Source: Drosophila persimilis (taxonomy: Eukaryota > Arthropoda > Insecta > Diptera > Drosophilidae). Taken from it: a stretch of DNA of 64,000 nt. The notes under the pieces are model-generated. The model ran no database searches, was not told where the DNA came from, and worked only from the letters and a program-made list of their open reading frames with translations. Position 1 is the first letter of the stretch. Each line of letters begins with the position of its first letter. This document shows positions 24,301-36,055 of this stretch, piece after piece. Both the position numbers and the translations under genes were made by a program. The stretch is taken from contig NW_020825289.1 in the NCBI RefSeq assembly GCF_003286085.1, forward strand, positions 11,284,001-11,348,000. Reading direction: 5' to 3'.

Positions 24301-25487
24301 AGCAACAGCAAAAGCAACAACAGAAGCAGCACCGAGGCCGCACCATCGGGAGGAGCAGCACATAATTAGTGTAATTAACGCTTTTTGGCTGAGTGCGTGC
24401 AGAAAATTGTGTGTGAAAGTGCGTGGCTCTCGTTGGATGTTGTTTTCCCTCCCGTGTGTTGGTGCTTCTTCGATTCTCAATTCCCGATTTTTCAGCTTCG
24501 GTTTCTGGGGTTTTTGTTTTCCATTCTGTGGGTTCTGTTTCGTTCCGTTCCGTTCGGTTCGTGTTCCACTGATTCATGCCCGCTCCAAGCCATGTGGAGG
24601 TGCAGCTCCAATGGCCCGGCTTGGCCGAATAAATGGCCATGTGGAGCTGTCGTGGTGTTAATTTGTGAATAATCTGTGTGGCACGATAGGCCAGACAGTG
24701 CATTGCAGTTGCAGTGTCTGTTTCTGTTGCTGTTGCAGCCGCCAAACGGGATATCAACATAGCTAACTGTATTAAGAGTTAATTAGCGCAGAGCAGATTG
24801 GCAAATAAAACGAACGATAAAAGATAAGGCCAGGCCATATTTCGGCGCAGTAGAGGGGACTGGCAGACCCCCCCAGAGACGCCTGGACTCCGTATTGATC
24901 TGGCCTCAGCTGTTGTCTGTCATCAGGGGATCCAACTAATAGAAACTATAAATTAATATGCGAACACAGTCCGATGGCGGGGCGAGCCCATGCCCAGAGA
25001 GACAGTAATGGCCCCTTGTGAGAGATAATTAAAAACGAAAGGGAAACACGCCGAAGCCCCGTTTCGGGGACGACAAATATTAATTGTAGAGGAGTGCACC
25101 CTAGATGCTGTGCCACAGAGGCAGCAGACATGGAAATGAGCAGCAATTAATATGCTTACCAGCAAGCACCGCCGAATGCATATTGCCTTCGTTCAGACCC
25201 GATCCCATGCCCGTTCCCTATCCCATTCCCATTCCCATATTCATCCCAGAAAAACATTCAAAGCAATTTGGCAGGAGAGACGTCTCAGTGCAGCTCTAAA
25301 CGAAATCTAATTTACACCAACGGGTGCGGGATCTCCTTTTTGGATATTCGTTCCCAACTGAGCTCCATTTTCCATTCCCTTCATTTCATATTTTGTGCTC
25401 TTGTTTTTCTGTGGCAGCCGTATCATGGCTGCGTGTCATAAGTTTGACAGCACACAATTTACACGTTGATGGAAAAGGATACTGGGG

Positions 25488-25506
25488 ATACAGATACAGA
25501 TACAGA
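25488..25506. repeat. (ATACAG)3 hexamer repeat
   Basis: Three perfect hexamers followed by two GCTCAT units. Confidence 0.85.
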
Positions 25507-25572
25507 TGCTCATGCTCATGCAGATACACACTCGAGAGAGTGCGAGCGATGGATACATAGATACATCGAGAA

Positions 25573-25590
25573 CGCGTCGCGTCGCGTCGC
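25573..25590. repeat. (GTCGC)n pentamer repeat
   Basis: CGCGTCGCGTCGCGTCGC, CpG-rich. Confidence 0.85.
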
Positions 25591-25650
25591 ATTTCTCGTC
25601 CACGCAAAGTGTGAAAACTCATTTGTATCAAATTTCTCTCGTTTCTGCTC

Positions 25651-25717
25651 TGGATGGATGGTTGGATGGATGGCAGGGTACTGGTACTGGGTACTGGGAC
25701 TTGGACTGGGATTGGGA
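25651..25717. repeat. GGAT tetramers running into GGTACT/GGGACT hexamers
   Basis: (TGGA)n followed by imperfect GTACTG and GGACTG units. Two repeat types abut, as at several other sites in this window. Confidence 0.8.
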
Positions 25718-27588
25718 CACACAAATTGATGTAATAAACTCTGTGCGACGGTGGCGCTGACAGGACAAACTTGTCGAAGTTGCGGCGGCTGACGACGACG
25801 ATGACGATGAGTTTGACACTGCCCTGTGGGGGTGCAAGTCCATAGTCAAAGCCGATCCGATGCGTTGTGGCAGCATGCGGACTGACGACCCACTCACACT
25901 GCTCCCACGGCTCCCCTCAGCCACCCGCCCGTGGCCAGTCACTCACAGACTTTGACATTTTTGACACGGTTTGTAATTGACACTTGCACTTTGAAGAGCA
26001 AAATACGCGTATGTAGTCGTATCTGTGTATGGCTGTATATGTGTGTCTGTCTCTGTATCCGTACAGCAGAAGCATCTCCATCTTATCATCACGTGCAGAG
26101 CGAAATGATTTATTTCATCACTTGCCGAGGTAGCGCCGGAAAGATTTTGTATACCATCCCCAGTTGCTCTTTTCGGTGAATGTCTGTAAGAGCAAAATAA
26201 TGGAATGAGCCATTATAAAAGAAACTTTCTTGCAGTACAGGAGTGTGCGCCATAGATTTGTCAAACGAGTCGAGGGCTGATACGAGTCTCAACTGTCATC
26301 TGCTGCATGCCCCAATTGACGGCTACAAATTTTGCGTGGTGATTTTTATTAGATTTAATGTGGTAAACAAGTCGTTTGTGGGTCCGAGGGTACAACAGAA
26401 AAGAACAGAGCATCTCTACTCGAAGATGTCGTTTTGAGTATGCCACTAAGGAAAACGATCCATTTATCAGCGGAGAGAGGGGCGTAGATATGGAATTCGC
26501 TCAGATATAGATACATTTACGAGTGTCTCTCTGTCCGGCAGTCACAGGAGCAAAGCGAGTGTTCTTAAATGTCATGTTTTCCAATATTCCCCTTTACTCA
26601 ATGGACACATAAAAATGATTCCTCATTAGCCAGCCAGCAGCACACTCCCCGGTGCTACGACCCAGAGAGAACTGTCAAAGGAAAACTCACTGTTTCGCTG
26701 CTTGGGCTAATTAATGAATCTCTTTAAAGCAGTCATCGCAAAAGGAACCAACCCGAAAACATCCAGTCGAGCGCCTCCAGAAGCTCCCTAGGCAACGCAC
26801 GTTGGGACCTCGGCGAGAATTTTGCGTAAATTTCGACGTACCGATGCGACGCCCATGTAATGGACAGGTTCGGACGGAGATTCATGTGGATGGGTGGCGA
26901 TGGCAAGGACTTTAATTAGGGCAGGCGAGGCTTTGCCTTCGGGTCATTCATTTGGCGGGATTTCTGGGTGCGCCGCCGCCTCTGTGTCGCTGTCGATGTC
27001 GATGTCGTGGTCGTAGTTGTGGAAAAGAGTAAACTGCAAGTGAAATTCACTTATCGCTGATGGCAATTTCTTTTCGTGTGATTCAACAAGCATTCAGTGC
27101 ATTATAAGGCTGATTATTGATCGGTCTGGGTGCTGGGGCACTGGAGCTGTGGAGCTCTGGAAGTGTTGGAAGCGGGAGCCATTATGTTTCCGCTTTAGTG
27201 ATTCGATTCAATTGGAAAGCGCGCAGGCGCGCACCTTAATTTGGCCCACGAGAGGCGGCGCATTCAGAGTGGCATTCACATTCGCATTCGGAGCTGCCTC
27301 GCTCCATTCATGCACTCCTCCGATACACCGATACACTGGTGCAGTCGGGCAGGACGGGCAGGCTTACTTGTCATTTGATTAATGAGACCACGCTCGGCCA
27401 TCGATCTCCATTTAGCACAGTCTGAGACTGCTCCATACCGAAAGCGAAGACTGAGTCGCAGTCAGCCAAAGCATGAATAATGGGGGCGTTACCGGCAATA
27501 AGAGAGAATTCGCAGCAACAGCCACATTGTAGGTCCCCTTTTAATGGCGTTCTAATTGCGCAAGTATGAGGCTATCTCCCTCTGGCCA

Positions 27589-27608
27589 TCTCTCTCTCTC
27601 TCTCTCTG
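27589..27608. repeat. (TC)n microsatellite
   Basis: Ten TC units followed by more CT-rich sequence to about 27638. Confidence 0.88.
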
Positions 27609-28010
27609 TATATCTCTCTGCCTTTCTCCCTCTCTTTAAGCCCGAGCTGCCATGTTGCCAGCGACTGATGCGTGAAATTTCTGGTGCCTGGCGGGAGGGA
27701 ACCAGCCGAGGGGCGTGCCCAGTGACATGTCTTAACTGTCCAATATCTTAAAGCCAACGCAACGCGTCATGCGAGCTGAGCCATTGTCCAACATCCAACA
27801 GCCATTTGCAGCAACTCAGAGACAAGAGAGCTTTGTAGGCTGCAGCCTGAGATACCCTTGCAGATCCATCGTCCGAAGAGCCGTCAGTCGAGTTGCAACC
27901 GACTGCTGCCGCCAGGCTTACTTAATGCTCAATTCAGTGCCAGTTTTAATCAGTTTAAATCACAGATCTATCCGTATGTTTTGAATGCTTCTTCTCCTGA
28001 CAACATCCAG

Positions 28011-28270
28011 AGAAAAAAGCCTTGAGCTCGGAATATTTACACTTAGATTTAAATATATGTAGATGCTATCATATCTACCATGGAAAATATTTAAAATAAA
28101 TATATTTCATATTTAAAAAAAATGTATTTCATATTTAATTAAATATATTTCCTAAAAATATAATATTATATGTTTATTTTAAAGAGTTTTATATTTCGAA
28201 TAAATTTTAGATTAAAGTCCCTCGTTTAGAATTTCGAATTAATTTCTCTATGTTTGTATTTATGCTATTT
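28011..28270. other. AT-rich island
   Basis: Roughly four fifths A+T, with TATTTCATATTTAA occurring twice 23 bp apart (28102 and 28125). Candidate matrix-attachment-like or decayed repeat sequence. Confidence 0.6.
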
Positions 28271-29502
28271 TTCCGTCAGTGTATAACTTCCATAATCCAT
28301 CACAACAATAGTTCCTTTTACTTTACTTCACTGAAAGACGTCATGTGGTGGAAATCTCTCAATTAAGGCACCGTTGAGGGAATGCATTCCAAAGTTGTAC
28401 TGCCTCTGCTGTGGATATCCCAACAGTAACAGAACAGAAGTGACAATTTCCCGAATCGTCTTAGCCATTCCCAGGGTGTAGCCCAATGAGAAAGTTGTGA
28501 GCAGAAATTTGTATTTCTCCCGCTTTTCCTCGCTTGTTTTTGATCTGTAATTGGCTGCAGGGCAATATCTGGGCACTATATCATTGCTCTGTCGCGATTA
28601 ATGACAGCTCATGAACTAAGCCACAACTAAATTGTCGCTGCTGCTGTTGCTGTTGTGACTGGGCCATCCCAAGGCACTGCTAAAGTAGGTCCCTGCGACG
28701 ACGCTATGGTCCGTTGTGTGCCCAGTTACCCACTAACACAGACTGCAGCTGACAATTAAGATGCACATACATAGATTGTAGAGCCAGCCCCACATCTTCT
28801 GGCACCAGCAGCAGCAGCCACAGCAGCTACGATGTGCCACCTTTTATCCAATCCAATCCAATCGTATCCCATCCCGTCCCAGAGTATTCTATCCCATCCC
28901 ATCCCGTTCAGTACGCAATTTGGGCGAGCTGACAGTCGAGACTAAAGAGCCAGGCGGATGTGGCCCGAAAGTAACGGATAAATGCAGCAAGGCGACATGC
29001 AACCCAGCTCTCTACTCTCGACTCTCCGCAGAAAAACAGACACCAGAGGAATAGGAAAGATAGACCCAAGTAACACCGATTCGTGTGTCGAGTGCTGGGG
29101 AAGTTGTTGAAAATTGCGCAGGCGCACCTTTCGCCACAGAGCGAAGGACAGCCGGCCAGTCGGACAGACAGACACAATTGTCGCCCCATCGCCATCGTAA
29201 ATCGTGTAATTCTCCCTGACATCCAAAAAACAGAAAACAAAAAACATAAGGAGAAGAAAACTGCAGCAAAAAACGGGAGAGACTTTTCCTGTGAACACTT
29301 TGAACTCAATGCTTGGGCCTCGTGGGCGTTGAAAGACGATAGAAGCCTGGCAAGTTTTTTAATTGATTTGTAGTTGTTGCTGTTGTTGTTACTGTTGCAA
29401 GCCCCTTGTAATTGCCTACAGTACGAGTGCGAGTCGAGGCTGGGACTGGCACATTGGAGATTTGTCAGTACAGTGGGTGCTCGGATACAACATAAAAATT
29501 CA
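28271..29502. other. Non-coding DNA with one weak coding candidate
   Basis: A minus-strand open frame at 28328-28594 looks somewhat protein-like but has no proper start. Otherwise pentamer repeats. Confidence 0.5.
28846..28907. repeat. (ATCCA/ATCCC)n pentamer array
   Basis: About ten imperfect pentamers over 62 bp. Confidence 0.8.
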
Positions 29503-29842
29503 AAAATTAAATTTAAACAAAAACCAATTAAATTGATTGTTAAATTATTAAGTGACGGTTTTTTTTGGAACTCTTTCTGGAACTTTCTTCAGTAGCAGCA
29601 GTCTGACTACGACCGACCCAATCCCGTGAACCGAGCTTCATCTGACCTCTAACAAAGAAAGTGCAGGCAAAGTGCAAAATTAAATTTAAACAAAAACCAA
29701 TTAAATTGATTGTTAAATTATTAAGTGACGGTTTTTTTTGGAACTCTTTCTGGAACTTTCTTCAGTAGCAGCAGTCTGACTACGACCGACCCAATCCCGT
29801 GAACCGAGCTTCATCTGACCTCTAACAAAGAAAGTGCAGGCA
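29503..29842. repeat. Tandem duplication, two 167-bp units (period 173)
   Basis: Unit 1 (29503-29669) and unit 2 (29676-29842) look identical base for base, including an eight-T run, and are separated by six bases. Both run from AAAATTAAATTTAAAC to AAAGAAAGTGCAGGCA. The identity shows a very recent duplication or an assembly artefact. No frame is shared that would suggest a gene, and the unit has no recognisable TE motif. Confidence 0.93.
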
Positions 29843-29960
29843 TGCAACGTCAAGGAATTCGCTGTGCAATTTTCCGCTTGCCACTTAAATGTTTTGGGGT
29901 CTCCGAATGTTAAATTATTGCCAAATCATTAACTCGACCAGTCGAGCATATGGTCGATAA

Positions 29961-29979
29961 GTCTGTCTGTCTGTCTGTC
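29961..29979. repeat. (GTCT)n tetramer repeat
   Basis: Nearly five perfect units. Confidence 0.88.
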
Positions 29980-30192
29980 CATCGGCTGGCTGGCCTGCCT
30001 GTCGGCCAGCAATTTTGTTTGATAATTTATTGGCACACAGCGCACAACGACATCAATCACTTTGTTGGCTGACTCTTAGCTCTGTGCTTTTCGGGTACGC
30101 TTTTCAATGCAACTTTTCCACTGAATGAAAACAAATGTTCAATATTGCCGCCAAAGTATGTAAAGTTTTTTCTTCTCCTCTCGGTCCTTCTC

Positions 30193-30215
30193 ACTCTCTC
30201 TCTCTCTCTCTCTCT
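30193..30215. repeat. (CT)n microsatellite
   Basis: Eleven or more CT units. Confidence 0.9.
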
Positions 30216-31535
30216 GCCTCTCTTTCCGCCATCATACACTATCACAGTGGGGTAGTTGAGTAATTGAGAAAGGCATCAATCAACTGGCTGTGGTACTCCT
30301 GGTACAACTCAATTTGGCCCCATTTCTAAAATGGTTTTTAAGAGGATGAAGATACAGGTACTTTTAACTTTAAAGCTTATCCAAAATCAAAATCATTGCC
30401 CATTATTCCGTGTTAAAGAGCATTTGGACCTCGACGATATGGTAGTTCCCCTCGCATTAGTATTGTTTCTGCTGCTGTCTTCGTCTTTGTGCTAATGGTT
30501 TTTGCTTTTGATTTCAACATTGTTTTGTGGGCTATGTGCATGCGAGTCGAAATCCCACCTCGGACCCAAGTCGAACCTGCTTTATTGATGATTTCTTTCG
30601 TCGCTGACAGCACAAAGGAGTCTCGGAACTTACCCTTATCCTCAGAGAGTCCACCAGTCCAGCAGTCCCCCAGTCCATGCTGGGTCCACGTCCACTCCTT
30701 CGGGGTCGGGTCGGGTTTTTCTGATTTGACTTACTGCTCGACTTGAGTTGCAGTCGCCCCGACAAACAAAAAGCAAATTTGCATACAGTTGAGGTTGAGA
30801 TCTTTGCTGACCAAAAATGGCAGAAGCCGCCATGCAAATGAGTCGGGCAGAGACCTTCTTCCACAGCAGCCAGATCTGCATCCATCTCCCGTAATAAAGT
30901 GATATGCGTGCATTGGAACAATGGAAGTATAAAATTAGCATAATAAAAGCCAGAGGCCAACGCTCGAAGAAAGTACACCCAAGATCCATCCAGAGAGCAC
31001 TCAATCCCCGGCTCCCATCTCATGGTCAGGTCGACAATGGGTCCACTACAACCATTTCACGTTAACTGTCATCGGAGCAATTTGGGCCACGAAATAAAAA
31101 TCATCTAAAGTGTGACACGCATTTTAGTCACGCGCTCCCTGCCCGGCTACGTGACGTGGTCTGTGGTCAGTAGCCAGTGGTTCAGCCTCGAACTCGTACT
31201 CGGATTCGGAATCGGATACAGCGCTCCGCAGAGTCCAGAGAATCGACACCCAGCACCCAGCGCCCGCCTCCAAGTTGCGTGCGAAGTCTGGCCAAGAACT
31301 GGGCGACTAGGTCGGACTCGCGCCGCAGACATGACACAGTTATGCGATTTATGTAACTGAGAATTATGTGTCAAAGCTGCAAAAGTGACAATGATGCAGT
31401 CCTTTGCTTTTTGTCTGCGCTGCTTGTGTAGCTGTTGGCAAGAAAAATTAGTCCCCAAACCCAGCGGAATGCCACAACGAAAGGGGAATGCCCTACCAGC
31501 TGTAGCCAAAGAACACTGCGGATGGGGAAAACATC

Positions 31536-31558
31536 CCTTTTTCCTTTTTCCTTTTTCC
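31536..31558. repeat. (CCTTTTT)3 heptamer repeat
   Basis: Three heptamers; a strong polypyrimidine tract on the plus strand. Confidence 0.8.
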
Positions 31559-34500
31559 AACCCAATGAAGGGAGATCATTCTAGAGAGCGCAACAGTCTG
31601 CAGCCTTGCGCTTTTCAACTTTCCGCCCTGTTCTAGTGGACAAACAACGGCCAACAAAGCAACGGCGAACAGCACACACAGAGCAATGAGGCAGTAAGTT
31701 GAACACTGGGCGGCGACTGACGTGAAACGCCGTTCAAAGCCTATCGCCAGACTCCCGGACACAGTGGATACTGATATGCAAATTGCTTGCCCCGACTTCA
31801 AGTGACAAAGCTAACATGCGGACCACTCCAGAGCCAGTCGGAATAGGAGCGATGGCTGGGCAGGGTAGGGCAGAGCCGACAGATAGCTCCAAAGCGAAAC
31901 AAAACAGTCACTTGAAATGGGTCAGACCATGGGCCACTGGCTGCATGGGTGCTGCACCGTTTAATTAAGGGGTCTGGCCTGAGAGGGAGCCATTACGGGA
32001 TGGATGGAGAGCCGCGGTATGAAATTGAAAGTCGGCGCGAGTACGTGGCTCTCTGTAGAATAGCAGTTACGTTCGGTATTCCCTTATGTTGCAAGCCAAA
32101 CAGTGCAGTGTGCTTGCAACGCTGCGTCATGTCCCACTGACGACAACTGACAATGAGTCCCTCCGTCTCACAGTGTACACCGAACTGTCCTGGCCCGAGC
32201 GGGGAGCGCAGTGGTGTGTGTCACTTGTGGGGGCCGCCCTGTGGGTCATTGGTTTGCTCTTTCCCAACCAGCTGCCCCGCTATCACATTTTCGGCCATTT
32301 GTTGCGCCATAATTCGACTCGCAGAGCCAGAGTCAAAGGCGGCTCTAATTAATAGTGGGCCGTTTGCAGTGGGCTCGATTTTTATCGTCCGCTTTTAGGC
32401 AATTTATGCCACACCATTATGGGGGGAAACCCAAAACGAAAGCCAAATTGATAACGAATTCCAAACATGATGCCAGGATGATGCCCATCGTGTGCATTTC
32501 AGATGAGCTGGTCAGAGGATGGGGCTGGGATCGGATGCTTGTGGGATGTAGGACCCGCATTTTCGTAAATTGAAAATGGACGGGCCAAAGAGTTTGGTGT
32601 AACATAAAATTCAGAGCAGGTCAAGAGGAAAATCATTCTGGGCTGCTTTACCCCGCTCTCCCCAAAGAGGAAACACTGAATCGCTTTGTGGAATGTTTTC
32701 ATTATGCGTCCGAAAAGCGGGAACGGAAGCGATGCCATTTATTTGCTTTTTTCCAACCCCCTTTCATTTTTTGGATAAGGATGCGTGGATCCAGGACCTG
32801 ACTCATGCACTTTTAAATGGCTTATTGGCCACTCATGCCGCGCAGAGGTGATTGCCAGATCAGCAAACAACTGACGGTGCAGGGGGTGCCTGCGAGAGGG
32901 AGGTGCTGCCACTCCCCGGTTGTAATTGGAAATGCAATTTGCCAATGGCATTAAATGGCCAGCAATTGTCGTCGGTCTGCTGCTGGTGCTGCCGGGCGGG
33001 CAAGTACAGTGGCAATTTGACAAATTTTTTATTGTTTTCAGCATTGGCCATAAAACGCTGTTAATGCCCCAATGCATTGTCTATTGTGAGTGGCGCTTTG
33101 AGAGGGAGAGTTATGGCTTACACGACTCGGTCATATCGTGATCGAATGGAATTATAGTTGTGCGATAATTAAGAGGAACTATTATCGTTTATGCAACGTG
33201 TGAAGTGTTTTTCGCCGTGCTTCAACTGTGCAATTAGTTCTGGTTTACTTCTCTGACTGGTTTATGTCTGAGAAAACGAGCCGAGAAAAAGTATCCCCCT
33301 TTAGACCATTCTAAGAACGCTGCAGTCCTGCATCAATTAATCCTTATCGGGAGGGGACTCTGCTGAAGGCCAGCCCAGCCCCACTGAACCCCTAAAGATT
33401 GTCAGACTCAACCACCCACAACTGCAGTTGCGAGAACAATAAAAGCACGACTTTTGCTGTGCTGTCAACTGAAACGCCCAGGAAATATGATAAATCAATA
33501 TCTGTTCTGCAATATACATATGTACGTACGAATACAATCCCCCAATATGCATATGCCAGATCTAAATAAATATATAAAGATTGTCAGGGGGAGAACGTGC
33601 CAAGGCATGGGCAGCCATGGTTTAAGTGGTTTTCCAGTGGGCTTTTGTCCGTCTGCAAGGTGCTGTCAGGTTTTGGGTGGGTAGGGGCTGGAGAGGATAT
33701 TTGGCGGTGAGTCAGCGCCGAGGACCGCCTGCTGTGCGGGACAAGAGCTGCTAGTCAGCGGCTTTTGTTTCTTGGCGTTGGCCAAATGCATTATATAACA
33801 CCTACACAGTGACAGGCTGATTGGGGGAGAGCCATCGGGCGGTGCTGATCGGTTCGAAGGGGCCGCTAAACAGCTGTCCAGCAACTGCTTGGTGTTCTAT
33901 AAATTTCCCTGATTGATTTTTATTGAAATGGGGCGCAGCTTGAGACCTGCTGACAGTTGCATAAATATTTCTCCTTGCATGCGGGTCTCGGTTTCGGTTT
34001 CTAAGTCTGTTTTTCCGATTTATGAAGTGGCAAAGGCTCTGGCTGCCAGTCTCTATAGGTGCGTTTATCTGGCGGAGGGTCCCCCTCTGAACCGGTTCGC
34101 CTCGCAATCGGCATTCGGCTGTTGAAAAATTAATAATTTCATGGGCAATTTTTAATCTAGTACGTGATTTAATTCGCTCCCCAGCAAACCAGGCAGTCGA
34201 GCGGATCCACAACGACTTTAAATACAATTTAGACGCTTCGTAGTCTAGCCTCAAGTTAATTTGCAAATGGCTTTTCAGGCTACTGGCTGGCCACGTCCTC
34301 CTGCTCCACACGTTCCACACCCTGCTCTGCAGACGCCGTCGTTGATTGGCCACGTTTCCGAAATTAGTCCGCGCCGGGAACGTTGGCCGTCATAACGTGG
34401 TCTCCTCGTCGAATCCCGGCTCCCGGCTCCTGGCTTCCAACAACTGACTGCACTCGCAGCTCCTCCAGAGATGATGAAGTGGTCGTCGGGCTGGAGCCCG

Positions 34501-36025
34501 GTCGCAGTCGCGGTCGCGGTCTCGTGTTGTGCCTGTTGTAAGCCAAGTCAATTAACTCGGCTTGGGCGGCGCGGCCCCTGGCGTGGGTGGCGGTGGAGGT
34601 GGCCCTCTCACTCACCGAGCTACCTGAATTTGTTGTTCTGTGGCCAGCGCTGGGCGCGACAATTTTTGCAGGGCTTCGCTGTCTCTGCCACTAAACCTGC
34701 AGATTGCGTAACAATCTCCGTGGTGCAGAGGGAAAACACAATCCCTTCTATGTAGTATGCTGCACCGATTTTTGTCGGTATTTGTTCTGAGTATTGGAGT
34801 TTGCTAACAGCTCAATTGCATCAGGCATCAGCTGAAATCAGCCAGTGCTCCGGTGGACGCTTTAGTATCCACCGCAGTGGATTCTCTCATACCAAACATT
34901 TGTAGAGGTCTAATGCTTTTGACCAGGCATTCAGATGGCGGAAACCGCAAAAATGGATGAACGCTTTTTTGTTGTGTCTCCTCCACGCACGAAGCTTTTT
35001 TCCCTTTGTTTGCTTGCCTTTGTTTGGCTTGAAGGCAGGAAGGTGCAGACTGCGTGCCAGTACCAAGGTAATCCTGTCATTTTTCCGAGCTCAACCGTCC
35101 ACCACGTGAACAGCGCGAACCAGACATCGGAACAACAAGCTTCACGCGGGTATTTGGATTGCGGCATTTCATTTTTGGACTGCTCTATTGTCTGCCCACT
35201 TGATCTCCTTCTGGCACTCTCGAGGAATCCTGGACAGGCTCGTCATAAGCGCATCGCTGCCGTAAATGCCGCATAGAGATGGAATGGTGGGGTTTGGCAT
35301 GGCGTGGCATCGCACTGAACCCACGTGCAATATGCAGTAAAAGCTGTGAGGAGCGGGGCAGTTCACTTAGGATTAGTTCGGGCCAGGGCAGGCCAATTAG
35401 AGGCAGGGAAAAGTGCCAACTCGACGTGAACGTGCCGTTAATGGTGGGCCTCCTCCTGGCGGGATCTCCTCGCCTCTCCCCTGCGCCACTCTAACGCTCC
35501 AGTTTGCATTGAGCCGGCGGCGGAATATTTCGCGCTAATCGAGTTGTTACATTTACGAGGCTTCGCAATGGCAATGGCCACAGAGCAACAAGAGCCATAA
35601 CAGCCACGAGGAGAGCTGGCAAATGTCAAGAGTTCAAACGCCTTGAACTTGAAGCAAAAACGTGGCCAAGATGTGGACGTGAGCCATGAATGTGGGATGA
35701 GAACGAGGCCTGGCAGAGGCGAGGGGGCCCAACACCAACCTAAACTGCAGTTTATGGCTTTTCCTCCGGAATACTCTTTTCAAAATAAGCATTGCCAGCT
35801 ATTCAATCCAAAAGTGAATGGTTTCATTAGAGAAATATCTGTAGGAAAGAATAAAGAAACTTGAAATATCTGTAGTAAATGAAGAAATAAAGTGTATCTC
35901 CTATTCGTTTTAGTGTCATCCTATTGCCAGATACTACTGACTCCAGATCTGGCGGTCTCTCCCGCGGTCTGACAATCGCGATCTCAGCGTGCGCATGCTC
36001 GACTGACTGGGACTCTGACTGGGTC

Positions 36026-36055
36026 CCCAACTCCAATTCCGACTCCAACTCCGAC
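36026..36055. repeat. Imperfect (CCAACT/CCGACT)n hexamers
   Basis: Degenerate hexamer array ending in a short GCG run. Confidence 0.75.

Larger units (their letters stand above)
23236..28010. other. Non-coding DNA
   Basis: No supported gene; simple repeats as listed. The 177-residue minus frame at 24227-24760 is driven by a CCA repeat. Confidence 0.6.

Noticed and set aside
24227..24760. 177-codon minus-strand frame
   Set aside because: Much of it is translation of CCA and CAG repeats and of GGTTC-like repeats.
34935..35276. 113-codon frame starting MAETAKMDERFF
   Set aside because: The start looks fair but no hydrophobic pattern, domain or conserved spacing follows. A donor-like CAAG|GTAATC inside it has no matching acceptor exon.
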